Below are positions 43,294-53,442 of a DNA stretch of 64,000 bases, piece after piece (the first letter of the stretch is position 1; each line of letters starts with the position of its first letter). Below the pieces are notes generated by a model. That model was not told the DNA's origin. It searched no databases and worked only from the letters and a program-made list of their open reading frames with translations. Both the position numbers and the translations under genes were made by a program. The stretch lies in NCBI GenBank assembly GCA_002786025.1, contig NHNW01000066.1, positions 124,001-188,000 on the forward strand, written 5' to 3'. This stretch comes from Zasmidium citrigriseum. Taxonomy: Eukaryota; Ascomycota; Dothideomycetes; Mycosphaerellales; Mycosphaerellaceae.

Positions 43294-43725
43294 TCAACAT
43301 AATCGACGCTGGATCACCAGCCAGGATGATGTCGCAAAGAATCCCCCGTTCAGCTTTGACTCTCCGACTTGAAACTTGATCACATCCTTGGTCAATGCTT
43401 GCAATACCGCCGGATCGTACGCAATAGACCTCGTATAGCAAAACATACACTGTATACCGTCCCCAACAATCCTGCAGTAGGGCTTGCAAGTTTCGAAAAG
43501 GCAGTTCAAAATACGGGTGACGTATCGCGGAACGCGTGCTGTGATAAAACAGGGGTAGCGTTCGGTTGTGTCGAATATGTCGGGGAAGTTCCCAGGCTGT
43601 GAGACCTGGTTCGTCCCAGAAATGTCCCTGGCAGCACGCAACACCGATCCCACGGACCTTGCATGTGCAGCTGGTGATTGCCTCTTCGAGAACAGTAGGA
43701 CCGATTTCAGAGTTTCGGATGCCAC
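43294..43725 (-). CDS. Possible small cysteine-containing protein (uncertain)
   Basis: The 143-codon frame contains a protein-like stretch with balanced composition: NCLFETCKPYCRIVGDGIQC then MFCYTRSIAYDPAVL, with closely spaced cysteines. An overlapping frame just upstream has another Cys-rich part (CTCKVRGIGVACC). The true gene may join pieces of both frames by splicing, but I could not find a convincing junction. No family is recognised. Confidence 0.25.
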   Translation of the reverse strand: MASETLKSVLLFSKRQSPAAHARSVGSVLRAARDISGTNQVSQPGNFPDIFDTTERYPCFITARVPRYVTRILNCLFETCKPYCRIVGDGIQCMFCYTRSIAYDPAVLQALTKDVIKFQVGESKLNGGFFATSSWLVIQRRLC

Positions 43726-44950
43726 GAGGCCCTAGCTTCGCGGTGATCGGTGTCATGGATGGTTCGTTGGTAAAGGCAATGGCATGCCGGTAGGAGTCTA
43801 TCGATCGGTGGCGAATGGAGTGGTCGAGACTCGTCTCCAGCCAGTCCTGTCGCAAACAATATGGTAATCATGCGGCCAATGACTAGTATAGCAACAACTG
43901 CAGACCACGTTGTTCCAATCGCTGGCTTCAGGTACGGCCGCTATACCCGCGGAGCAAAGATACTCTGCTCCGTTCCTGGATCATTTTCGTGTTCCAAAAC
44001 CATTGAACCTGATGAGCGGTCGGCGGAGCTGGAAAATCCGACGGCAAGACGGCATCATTGTGTCTTGGAGTTGGCCCTTGAGTGGTTTGGCAATGAAGGA
44101 GTTCGTGGAGGCGGCGTTTACGCTTGAACTGCCTTGGCCGTTGGATGAAGCCCCAAGGAACTTGGTAGCGCACAGAAGGCGTGGAGTGTGGAGTGAGTTG
44201 CGGTGATGTCGCTACCAGAGTCCTTTCATTATTCTCGCCCGCCTCGATCAATGAACACAACAGAGTCTCTCGGCGGGCCACGAGCAAGTCTCGTCGGCCC
44301 TCCGTAGGCCAAGAAGGATTGAATCATTGCGTCTCGTATCCAGTAGGGCTGTACGGAACGTGGACGACTCTGTGCATCCGTGATCCATCCGTGCAATGCT
44401 TTCGGGTAACTTCTCGACGATCAATCAACTGCGCATGACTGTTCTCTCCGAGGCCTGCGTTTCGCCGGATTTAGGCGAGACCGAAGCAGTCGCATGTGTG
44501 TATGCGATGATGAGTACGAGCATAGAAGTGGTTCGCGCTTTTGGCAAAGCTCGTAAAGTAACGAAGAGTGCATTGTCGTCTTCTTCAGAAACGATATGTG
44601 TGTGTGGTCTCCGCTTTGGCCAGTATGAGTTCCGCGATTCGGTGAATATTGCAGAGCATTGTCCATAGGCTAGACCGTCCGCTGCTTGGAAGTCTTCAAT
44701 CGCTTCTTTAATCCTGGTGTCCAGAAACAATAGATGTGTGAGACGTCCACATTGGCCAGAATAGGTTCTGTGATTCAGTCGCATGCGTCGCATCGTCCAT
44801 CCGCTGCGTCGTTTGCTGCTGAAGTCGACCAAGCCAGGAGAAGACCTCGATCGAGTGCCAATTCGAAGACCTGCTTCCGACTCACTCTGGTCGTGCTCCC
44901 AAAATTCGCACCATGAACGTCTCCACCTCTCGCTGCAAAGATCCTCCTCC
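43726..44950. other. Intergenic stretch, nothing assignable
   Basis: About 1.2 kb with mutually overlapping frames on both strands, up to 192 codons on the minus strand. That longest frame overlaps the 3' end of the sulfotransferase-like gene and looks like its shadow. Confidence 0.4.
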
Positions 44951-45775
44951 TCACCCTCTCCTCGCTTTCCAAGCCGCCCAGCCCACAACGCCCACCACTC
45001 CACCCAAAGTCATCCACTTCCCAAGCACACCAACAGCCTGCAACATCTGCCCCCTCGCACTCCTCTTAATCCCCTCCACCAACACGCCCCTCTCATTCCC
45101 TCTCGGAAAGGCCACACCCTTAGGAACATCGACCCCCAAAAACTCACACAACGGCATCCACCCATCCCCCAATCTCAACTCCAACAACTGAGTTCCCTTC
45201 TCCTTGGCCAGTGCTCGAAGCCCCTCATGATGTCTCCGATGCACCCCCCTCGCATTAACTTTGATCTCCTCAAGCGTGCGGGCATCAAAATACCCCTTCA
45301 TATTCTCCGCCATCAACGCCATATCCCTCCTCCCCAAAATCGGCTGCACAACATACTGCAGCACAAACCCGCGCCAAGAGTAAATGAAAGTAGATATGAT
45401 GGGAAGGAAAGACGGCATCCATGTCTCAAACTCCCTCTCGACAAGCACAACTTTAGCATCCGGATAAGCCTCCATGAGTTCCCTCCAAAACGCCCAGTAA
45501 GGTGCAGAAGTCACCGCTCGCAGGCCGGCTGTCGCGCGGTCGAGATCGGCTTTGGTGATGGGTTCGTGGCGGTTGAATTTCTTCTGCACGAGTTCGAGCC
45601 AGATGGTGGCGTCTTGAGGGCGGTGGAAGGTGGCTTCGACGGAGTGGTAGACTGGTTCGAAGCCGAGGATTTTGAGGGCTTGGGAGAGGGAGAGAGAGCC
45701 GGTTCGTGCGAGGCCGAGAGAGATGATTTCGAGTTTGGGTGTGGTATTGGTGTCTGTATATTGTTTTGAAGCCAT
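44951..45775 (-). CDS. Sulfotransferase-family P-loop protein, 274 aa
   Basis: Single exon from Met at 45775 (MASKQYTDTN). The nucleotide-binding loop SLGLARTGSLSLSQALKILGF near residue 20 is that of the fungal Sulfotransfer_4/NAD-dependent-epimerase-like group, with VYHSVEATFHRPQDATIWLELV next and AYPDAKVVLVEREFETW as the second strand. The final 25 residues (MTLGGVVGVVGWAAWKARRG) form a tail-anchor-like helix with a basic end, so membrane attachment is likely. Whether it uses PAPS is unknown; many fungal members lack demonstrated activity. The 5' third is C-rich and the 3' half G-rich on the coding strand. Confidence 0.8.
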   Translation of the reverse strand: MASKQYTDTNTTPKLEIISLGLARTGSLSLSQALKILGFEPVYHSVEATFHRPQDATIWLELVQKKFNRHEPITKADLDRATAGLRAVTSAPYWAFWRELMEAYPDAKVVLVEREFETWMPSFLPIISTFIYSWRGFVLQYVVQPILGRRDMALMAENMKGYFDARTLEEIKVNARGVHRRHHEGLRALAKEKGTQLLELRLGDGWMPLCEFLGVDVPKGVAFPRGNERGVLVEGIKRSARGQMLQAVGVLGKWMTLGGVVGVVGWAAWKARRG

Positions 45776-46037
45776 TGTGGGGGCTTGGAGTTTTGTAAGA
45801 TTTGTGAAGGCAACAACTTGTGAAGAGTTGAACCAATGAAAAAACGTCAATGAGAGAGAAGTGAGAGAGGGATGTCGTAAACAGCATGCTTTCGTATAAT
45901 GCTTTTCTTCCTGCGGTGTTGATCGCCTTCAGCTGCTTCGCTGACTCAGAGAGGGTGCCTCTTAGACGGCCGTCTGTATTCAAGATGCGCAAGCTTCGCA
46001 AGAAGCTCTCGTTTGATCCTTCGTCTGACAGCTTGCT
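45776..46037. other. Short intergenic region
   Basis: About 260 bases between the sulfotransferase-like start and the MYG1 stop, both on the minus strand. It presumably contains the sulfotransferase promoter; no motif stands out. Confidence 0.35.
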
Positions 46038-47324
46038 TTAGGTCTCGACAGCCTTCTTCGCCATGGCAAGCGCACCATCAAAGGTCTGATTTCCACCGAT
46101 GAAGCCGCCAGCGTGAACGAAGATGCAACCAGGAATGCCTGAGAGCGTGCTCAACTCGTCATCACGCACACCTCTCCAAGCCTCTGGCAAGCCTTTGCGG
46201 TTCTCGAAGCTGCCAGGCTCGAGACTGACGGCTCTGATCCTCCACTTGCTGTCAGGCTCGCCATTCTCAGCGAAGAGAGCGTACAGAATCTGACCAGCGC
46301 ATCCATTCTCCTCCTCCAAGCTGTAGAGATGATCTGACCAAGGCACGCCCTCTGGCCGGTGTGGGATGACGATGATGCGACCGTTCGGGTCGAGCACATG
46401 CCGCGAGTTGAATGCTTGAGCGACGATGGCTCTGGCTGGCAGCCAAGATGTGAACTTGTCCGACAGCTCCAGCGAGAACTGCTCTCCAACAAACGCTGAA
46501 GCACGCAGGAATCTCGCATCCTCCTCTTGCGGCGTCTTGTCCTTCTTGCCTGCGGCGGGTGGTGCACCGTTGGAAGCGATAGCATCAGTGAGTGGAGTGA
46601 TGGGAGCGTAGTTGTAGCGGCCGACAACACTTGCCAATGAAAAGCCCTTGTCGTTCAGCTTCTTCTCAATGCCGGCCTTTCGCAGCTCTTGCGGGTCGTA
46701 GACGGAGATGCCGTTGTCGTTGGCGTCGAATGCCTCGATCAGGTCCTCGTACAGCTTCTGGTACAGCAGCTCACAGTCGGCGCTGTCCACACCCAGCCCC
46801 GTGACTGATGCAATGATCCTCTTGCCGTAGTGCATCCACACCAAGCCAGCACTGCTCAGCTTGGTGCTCTTGCCCGGGAAGGTGGCATTGAACTCGCGCT
46901 GGTGATGGTCGTAGCGGCGGAGACCGTCATCATGGACACCTCCCACATCGACGACGATGGTGCAGTCCTTCAGGACTTCGGGATCGCGGGTGCGGACGAG
47001 CGAGGCGTGCTTGTAGTCGGGGAGTAGACGGAGGAGGTAGACGGCGAGGGCTTCGTCGGCGTGGAAGTGGCCGTTGTGGGTGCCAATGACTGGAGCAGCG
47101 GTGCCGTCGGCCATCTTGAGACGCTTGGAGGAAGGCTCCGACATGAAGGGGGAGAGTTGAGAGAGCCGGCGGCGTGCTAATGTGGGTGAGGAGAAGCGGT
47201 GAAAAAGCGGCGGATTGAGGGGCGTTGATGAGGGATTGAAGACCTGCCTTCGCGTTGACAGGTATCTTCTAGAAGCAGTGAGTGAATGTCTGGAAACAGC
47301 CTGTACGATCTGTCTATTCATCAA
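46038..47324 (-). CDS. MYG1: MYG1-type 3'-5' RNA exonuclease
   Basis: Single exon, 428 aa. Residues 1-45 are Arg/Ser-rich and amphipathic (MMNRQIVQAVSRHSLTASRR), a likely mitochondrial presequence; a later Met at about residue 71 (MADGTAAP) could give a nuclear or cytosolic form. The DHH-like hydrolase core is clear: VIGTHNGHFHADEALAVYLLR, VVDVGG, YDHHQREF, and the C-terminal GIPGCIFVHAGGFIGGNQTF. MYG1 processes RNA in nucleus and mitochondria in eukaryotes. The gene is divergent from ICE2 with about 700 bases between. Confidence 0.94.
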   Translation of the reverse strand: MMNRQIVQAVSRHSLTASRRYLSTRRQVFNPSSTPLNPPLFHRFSSPTLARRRLSQLSPFMSEPSSKRLKMADGTAAPVIGTHNGHFHADEALAVYLLRLLPDYKHASLVRTRDPEVLKDCTIVVDVGGVHDDGLRRYDHHQREFNATFPGKSTKLSSAGLVWMHYGKRIIASVTGLGVDSADCELLYQKLYEDLIEAFDANDNGISVYDPQELRKAGIEKKLNDKGFSLASVVGRYNYAPITPLTDAIASNGAPPAAGKKDKTPQEEDARFLRASAFVGEQFSLELSDKFTSWLPARAIVAQAFNSRHVLDPNGRIIVIPHRPEGVPWSDHLYSLEEENGCAGQILYALFAENGEPDSKWRIRAVSLEPGSFENRKGLPEAWRGVRDDELSTLSGIPGCIFVHAGGFIGGNQTFDGALAMAKKAVET

Positions 47325-48022
47325 GCATTCACTTCACGCTGGACGCCGAAAATTCGGGTGCACGTGAAGAAGGTGGGCGCCAGCCAATCCGAGACCCTGA
47401 AAAGCTAAACACTCGCTTGGCGCGGGAGGAGCCGGCTTTCACGTGCGCGTCGCTTCACGCAACGTGTTCCCTGTTTACCACACAGCCAAGACGAGTCGTT
47501 CTACTGCTGCTGTGGCGGCGACGACGTGTGTGGCGGCGATAAGAGCGATAGCAAGTATCACCCGCATTAATCTTGAAATGAGACCTTGAATTTTTGCGGA
47601 CCTACTCTCTGGCGGGGAGCAAGTTGGCGTGGACGGGTGATGATTGGGCAAAGCTGCACGCGACACCACCATCACCAGCACATGCACCGCAGCAACATCC
47701 TGCAGCTAGCACAGCTCGCCGTCCGCCAAACCAGACTCTTCTTCTTCCGCCGAACTTGACCGCTGCGTGCCCAACAACACCTGGATTTCTAGACTTCTTC
47801 CTTTGTGGGGTGGAGCGAGTGGGTCCCTATTTTTCGGGCTCGAGCAAGAGCGGTCTGCACATTAATTGCTGTTACCATTATTCACTCCGCTCCTTCTACT
47901 ACTACAACGTCGCCCACCACTTTCCTCGAGGACTGGCTTCTTTCCGTCGCGCAGGCGCATGAGCGCCTTGGAACAGCACCTCCTTTAACCACCTCCACGA
48001 CCGATCTCACACCGCCCGAGAC
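47325..48022. other. Divergent promoter between MYG1 and ICE2
   Basis: About 700 bases. Contains GCGGCGACGACGTGTGTGGCGG-like repeats near 47512 and short frames only. Two housekeeping genes share the region. Confidence 0.4.
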
Positions 48023-49345
48023 ATGATCCTCCGCTTTCTCGGCAGCGCGCTGTTCCTCCTCTCCATCGTCTTCACCATCCCGCTCGCCTTCGATGTCGGC
48101 GGACGCACCTGCGGCCTGGCCTTCAGCCTGAGCCTGGCATCCTTCTACTTCCTCCTCTCCACCCTGCGACTCGCGACCCCCGACACCTCGACATGGCGCA
48201 GAGCCGGAGTCCGTGCTGTTGCTGCGATACAGCCACTCGTCATACCGGCGCTGCTGATCTGGAGCTTGAACAAATTCAGTGTCGACGGCGGAGATGATGC
48301 CAACTGGGTGACGCGCGCATTCTACAACGCGACTAAGCCACTGCATCACACCAGCTTCAAAGATTGGGTATTCGGGAAGGAGGGCTTGCTGGAGAATGCA
48401 TTCATTGGAGGATGGGACAAACTGCTGCGATATTCGACCCCAGTCTTCCAGCTCACTGAGGGCTTCTGCAGTCTCCTGGTCATCCAAGCATCTGGCCAAG
48501 TCACTCGCTTTCTTGTCAACACCAGCGACTCCGGCGACAACTGGATGATTGGCCTGCTGGTCGTCTCCAGCAGCATCATCGCCAGCTCCGTCTACTTCCT
48601 CTGGCGCATTACCACCTTCCCGGGTCTGGACAGCCAAGATGCAGTTCTCATTGGTATTGCCATCGCATGTGCTGTGTTCCTCGCCGCCTGGGGCATAGGA
48701 AGTGGGCGCGGCAATGTGGTGGAAAGCAGCCTACTCTTTGCCTACATCACCCTCTGCATATACCAGATCTTCACCGACTACCAGCCAAGCCACCCTCTGC
48801 CAGAAGTCCCCTCACCGCCTGATGCAGCCGAATTTCCACCGCTACCACCTATACTCATGGCCAGCTACACCACAGTCCTTCAAGCTCTGTCCTCGCTACC
48901 GGCCACTCTCCACAACGCATTTGGATTCATGCTGGCTGCGATTCAGACTGTCACACCATCCGTCATCATCTCGCTGATGTACCGATTGATGGTGCTGTAT
49001 GCTGCTGCAAGAATCATCCCAGCAGTGCGAGAATCTGGTGCGAGAGCGTTGGCGGAAGACCCGTCGTTTGAGGAGTCATCGGAGAGTGTACAGACACTGA
49101 TGGGACTACTGACATACTACAGTCCAAGCATTCTCATTGCAGTCTACACCAGCCTTCTGATGCAGCACTTTGCCAGCGCCTCGGCAGATCAGCCTGGAGA
49201 ATGGTGGACCAGTCAAGGTGGTGAAGGTGGAGGTAATATCAGCCGATGGGCCAACCTGGCTGGGACCATGGCCCTGTACGCGGTGGAGCTATACCTGGGC
49301 AAAGGACATGATGATGGGTTGACAAGCCACTGGAAGCTGGACTGA
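48023..49345 (+). CDS. ICE2: Ice2-family ER membrane protein
   Basis: Single exon, 440 aa. About nine or ten hydrophobic spans begin right at the N terminus (MILRFLGSALFLLSIVFTIPLAF). The LTEGFCSLLVIQASGQVTRF segment and LLTYYSPSILIAVYTSLLMQHF match the fungal ICE2 family (PF08426), which acts at the ER to control lipid flux and inheritance of cortical ER. A Pro-rich loop (about residues 255-275) faces one side. The C terminus is short and hydrophilic. I am confident in the family but rely on recall of its pattern. Confidence 0.82.
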   Translation: MILRFLGSALFLLSIVFTIPLAFDVGGRTCGLAFSLSLASFYFLLSTLRLATPDTSTWRRAGVRAVAAIQPLVIPALLIWSLNKFSVDGGDDANWVTRAFYNATKPLHHTSFKDWVFGKEGLLENAFIGGWDKLLRYSTPVFQLTEGFCSLLVIQASGQVTRFLVNTSDSGDNWMIGLLVVSSSIIASSVYFLWRITTFPGLDSQDAVLIGIAIACAVFLAAWGIGSGRGNVVESSLLFAYITLCIYQIFTDYQPSHPLPEVPSPPDAAEFPPLPPILMASYTTVLQALSSLPATLHNAFGFMLAAIQTVTPSVIISLMYRLMVLYAAARIIPAVRESGARALAEDPSFEESSESVQTLMGLLTYYSPSILIAVYTSLLMQHFASASADQPGEWWTSQGGEGGGNISRWANLAGTMALYAVELYLGKGHDDGLTSHWKLD

Positions 49346-49976
49346 ATTCGGAAAGAAAGCCCGCGAAAACGATGAAATGAAGCGATGTCCTGAAGTCACA
49401 GCTTCGACGTCCAACAGTCACCTATTAAGGTGTGAGACTCGTCGTCCCTGCAATTCACCCTGGAGCCTGGCTTGGGCGAACTCGAATGTCTCGTCGCATG
49501 GAAGATCATCAACGCCAGGGACACGCTTGGAGAAGGCGAGACACGGACAGAGGACACCTATTTGATGAGGCATGGGGAGGTAATGTCTGGTTTGGAAGGA
49601 GCGCAAGATTGAACTTGGGATCGACGATGGCCTGGAAGGAGGCGCAGCGCAGATTGAAGAGAGATACCTGGGATGCGATACAGCACGAGTACGTAATCCA
49701 TCATTGAATCAAACTCACCGTTTCATAGAGTGGATCAAGAAGTCAAGCACGTGAGATCGTGCTGCGTTCCTGACGATCTCGAAAAGCCAAATCCCGGTCG
49801 AAAAGTGAACGTCATGATGATGGCCCCGCGGCGACTTCATGTTCGTGCAACTGACGGCCACAGAACATTCGAAAGAACAATCACCAAACCAACCTCGACC
49901 TGCACCTCAATTGCACTGAGTCTTGCCAGCCACGATCATAAGCTCCTAACCAATTCTCAACGATCAGTCGGTAACG
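49346..49976. other. Intergenic stretch, nothing firm
   Basis: About 630 bases. A 91-codon plus frame at 49432 is unusually Trp/Arg-rich, but no family is recognised and no splice signals support it. Confidence 0.35.
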
Positions 49977-50947
49977 ATGGCCGCACGTGAGACGCACCAC
50001 TTCGATGTCAAGCGCCTATTCTCCGTCAAGGACTATGTCTGCGTGGTTACTGGAGGCGCAACAGGTAAGGCAGATCATATGCAACAGTGTGATGCCAAGC
50101 TGAGTATTGAAAAGGCATTGGCCTCATGGCCACCCAAGCCCTCGCAGCCAACGGAGCCAAGGTCTACATCACCGGTCGCCGAGCCGAAGTCCTCGAGAAC
50201 GCCGCAAAAAAGCACTCGCCCGAGCAAGAGCGAACGGGCGGGCAGATCATCCCTCTGAGCACCTGCGACGTACGGAAGAAAGAAGACTTGCAGAAGGTCG
50301 TGGATGAAGTGTCACAAAAAGAAACATGCATCCACCTCCTCGTCTGCAACGCAGGCATCGCAGGTCCCAAAGCCGAGCCCAAAGAAGAGGACGCTTCGGA
50401 TCTGAAGAAAAAGCTCTGGGAGAATGAGAGCGTGGAAGAGTGGCAACAGACCATGGAAACAGATGTCACAAGCGTCTACTTCACCACAGTCGCTTTCCTG
50501 CCGCTCCTGCAAGCCGCCATCGGCCAAAAGATCCCCAGCCAAGGCGGCAAAGAAATCGAACCCTACGAGCCCTCCGTCATAACCATCTCCTCCATGTCGG
50601 GCCTCATGCGCCACGCCCAGGGCCACTTCTCCTACAACGCCGCCAAGGGTGCTACGGTGCATCTCACGAAACTCATGTCCGCCGAGTTCCAGAAGCTCAA
50701 AGTCCGCGTCAACTCTATCGCGCCAGGGTACTTCCCGAGCGAGATGACGGCCAAAGAGAGTGATGACAAGAACAAGAGTGGGTTTCCTGAGGGCAAGATC
50801 GAGCAGACGGGACATGTGCCGCTGATGAGGCCGGGTAGGGATGAGGAAATTGGGATGGCGGTCTTGCAGTTTGCGAAGAATGCGTATGTCAATGGGGAGA
50901 TTATGGCGGTTGATGGTGGGGTGTTGAATGTGGTTAGTGGAAGGTGA
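49977..50947 (+). CDS. Short-chain dehydrogenase/reductase
   Basis: Two exons: 49977-50064 and 50115-50947, intron 50065-50114 (GTAAGG...AAAAG); 306 aa. The intron falls inside the cofactor loop, and splicing yields VCVVTGGATGIGLMATQALAANG, the TGxxxGIG Rossmann signature. Then come CNAGIAG, the catalytic Ser in ISSMSG, and YNAAKGA (Y-x3-K). VNSIAPGYFPSEMT and the terminal MAVDGGVL complete the classical SDR. The substrate is unknown, and NADP preference is suggested only weakly by the Arg pair after the second strand (TGRRAE). Wobble bases switch from C-rich to G-rich near 50740. Confidence 0.93.
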
Positions 50948-51103
50948 GGTTCTGGGGCCTTAATAGGTGGATTTGATTCAACAGCGAGGCGTTGAGGGAC
51001 ACGAGGGCTCCAAAACGTAGAGCGAGAGAACAGAACAGCGAAAAGCATCACAAATGGCACGGCAGTTGGTTTGTTGGGTCCCTTCCTGCGACTGGGTTAC
51101 CAC

Positions 51104-52843
51104 ATGCTCACTGGACGAGCCTCGCGTTCTCCTCGCATTGAGCCGCTTGGCGAAGGGCTGAACTTGGATCCAAGCCAACCTCCAGTCTTCCCCCCAACAT
51201 ACGGCGCAATGGAGACGTACTTTCACGACCCGCTTTCCAAAATTTATGAGCAAATAAGACTCGTGAGCTTTTCGCCTGCGCCTGAACATGAGATCCGTCT
51301 TGGAATATCAACATGGTCATTGGCTAATGCCCCGGAATACAAGGCCATCTCGTACACCTGGGGAGAGATCTCTACGCAACCCATCACAATCAACGGCGGG
51401 GCATTCAACATCCGGCCGAACTGCTTCTATGCTCTATGGCAAGCACGCCTCCACCACCCTGATGCCTACATATGGATCGATTCCATCTGTGTCAACCAAC
51501 ATGACCTCCTCGAGAAAAGCGCCCAAGTGTCCATCATGTTCGACATCTACTCCCGCGCCTCTGCGGTGCTTTCATGCGTTGGTCCCCACGAGAACCATAG
51601 TGAAGTGCTAGTTGATGCTCCGGACAACTTGAACGAGATGATTACTCGCGGGCCCTGGGAAGCGGTGAGCAAGTACAAAGTTGCGGAGTACTTTCTCTCC
51701 TCGAGACCTTACTTCAGCAGAACATGGATTGTGCCTGAGCTATACGCCGGGAAGACTCGAGTTGAGATGTTGATCGGTCCGGACCGAATACCTTGGAAGA
51801 AGCTCTTTGGGCTGTGGGCTTTTGGGAAGAAAGATGATGGACTCGACCAGCTGTGGATACGCCCTGGCAATCCATGTCGAGTCCTTCATGCGGATCGCTT
51901 ATATACTCTGGAAGAGGCATTCACTGGAATACACGGCCGCTGCTCAGATCCCAGGGACCAACTCTATGCGAAGTTGCCGATGATTCGATGGCCGGATGGC
52001 GTTGAAGCGGTCGTACCGGATTATGAGAGATCGGCCTTCTCTCATGCAAGACAGCTTGCCCAGCTTATCGATGACGGCGCAATAGAGGCCATGTTACGAG
52101 CGTTTTGCATCTCTCACGAGAGCGACGAAATGCGGGATCTGGTTGCTGTTCGGTGCGGGAATTTGCAAACGTCTAGACCACGTATCTGCAGAGCAAGATC
52201 GTACAGCCCATCTGAATTCATCTCCGGGAGGAAGGCGATACCGTTTGCCCGACTTGAAGAAGACGGCGATGGAAATCTCACAACACCTCTCCTGGCTCTT
52301 CTTTGCGATGAGAAAAACGAGCGTGCAAAGGACTACGAAGCCCTTCTCCAATCACTACTACAAAATCCATCACCATCGAGATCCCTCACCCTCAACTCCC
52401 GCAAAGTCGCATCAGTCTGTCCAGATGCCCAGGCAGGAGACTTCCTCCTCGTCTGCGACGATCACCGACATGACCTAAACGAGCGCTCGTTCTGGCTACT
52501 TCTCCTCGTTCTGCGACATCACCACGACGACCACTTCGATCTTATTGGACAAGGAGTCACGCCCGCCACGCATGTACCTTCCACGGAGGAGTATGACAAA
52601 ATGAATGGACAGTATGCCATGCTGGAGTTCAGCCTCACAACAGAGGATAAGATTGCGTTCATTGGACAAGACTTTGAGAATGAGTCCGAACGGAAGGTGT
52701 ACCAGCCTTTTGATGCTGCGGCTTGTCGAAAAAGAGTGAGTGTACGGCCAGCCGTGGATGGAGTTTGTGCTGCGAGGGTTGTTTGGAGGGGGGAAAAGAG
52801 GAGATCGAAATGGGAGAGAATGACGAAAGGAGATGTTTGTTGA
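51104..52843 (+). CDS. HET-domain (heterokaryon incompatibility) protein
   Basis: Single exon, 579 aa from Met at 51104; Met at 51209 (METYFHDPLS) is an alternative. The three HET blocks occur in order: YKAISYTWGE, then DAYIWIDSICVNQHDLLEKSAQVSIM, and IYSRASAVLSCVGP. AYTLEEAF-like LYTLEEAF and GRCSDPRDQLYAKL follow, a typical arrangement in fungi. The C-terminal half shows no NACHT or repeat domain. HET proteins trigger programmed cell death after non-self recognition between hyphae; whether this one is involved in vegetative incompatibility cannot be told from sequence. Confidence 0.9.
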   Translation: MLTGRASRSPRIEPLGEGLNLDPSQPPVFPPTYGAMETYFHDPLSKIYEQIRLVSFSPAPEHEIRLGISTWSLANAPEYKAISYTWGEISTQPITINGGAFNIRPNCFYALWQARLHHPDAYIWIDSICVNQHDLLEKSAQVSIMFDIYSRASAVLSCVGPHENHSEVLVDAPDNLNEMITRGPWEAVSKYKVAEYFLSSRPYFSRTWIVPELYAGKTRVEMLIGPDRIPWKKLFGLWAFGKKDDGLDQLWIRPGNPCRVLHADRLYTLEEAFTGIHGRCSDPRDQLYAKLPMIRWPDGVEAVVPDYERSAFSHARQLAQLIDDGAIEAMLRAFCISHESDEMRDLVAVRCGNLQTSRPRICRARSYSPSEFISGRKAIPFARLEEDGDGNLTTPLLALLCDEKNERAKDYEALLQSLLQNPSPSRSLTLNSRKVASVCPDAQAGDFLLVCDDHRHDLNERSFWLLLLVLRHHHDDHFDLIGQGVTPATHVPSTEEYDKMNGQYAMLEFSLTTEDKIAFIGQDFENESERKVYQPFDAAACRKRVSVRPAVDGVCAARVVWRGEKRRSKWERMTKGDVC

Positions 52844-53442
52844 AGCAAATGCAAGGTGGGCGGCAGTATGATAGCGAAGAGCCTCGATATCGGAGACAAC
52901 AGGGACCGACGTGACTTCAAGATTTTGATCGAAACACCTGGATGACAATATGGAAATCCCAGTTCATCGGACGGCAATATCATCCTCGGCTTGAGATAAC
53001 GCTGTGCGACAGCATTCTCGATGACTACCCAGAACGATGTCAGGCCACTGCTACCTGAAGCTCTTACCGACTTTGCGAAGCCAGGTCGCTCTGCTCATGC
53101 TGGGACAACCGCATCGATGGCGCTGCTTGGCGTTACACGGGCGAGGCTGAGCTGAGAAGCAATCGCTTGGCTGCGGACAAGGACTGTGCCTGCGCCTGCG
53201 CCAGCTCATAACTTGGGGTCTGCCTATTCTGAAACTCACACGACCCCTTCATTGCTTGCAAAGCTAGGCTCACTTGCCACGATGGCCACGTCAAATCTTG
53301 TGTGTTTGCTAAGTCTTTCACTGCGGATCTCGGCTGCCATGTTTGACCAGAAGACGAACTTGTGCACCCTGGAACCGAATTCTGGAGAGCTCTCTTCAAA
53401 CGCTCCCTCGAGAATCCAGCGATCGAAGTCCCTAGTGATCTG
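52844..53442. other. Intergenic stretch that may hide a 5' exon
   Basis: About 600 bases. It contains an ATG at 53282 followed by a signal-peptide-like stretch (MATSNLVCLLSLSLRISA) in a different frame from the cysteine-rich gene downstream. I could not connect it by a legal intron. Confidence 0.35.

Noticed and set aside
44425..45003. 192-codon minus frame
   Set aside because: Overlaps the end of the sulfotransferase-like gene out of frame and has no recognisable content.
44783..45769. 328-codon plus-strand frame
   Set aside because: Antisense shadow of the sulfotransferase-like gene, with low-complexity Pro/His/Leu translation.
47882..48637. 251-codon minus frame opposite ICE2
   Set aside because: Antisense shadow; Gly/Glu/Ala-rich translation without motif.
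49432..49707. Trp/Arg-rich 91-codon frame
   Set aside because: No recognised domain, overlaps another equally long frame and lies in an intergenic region.
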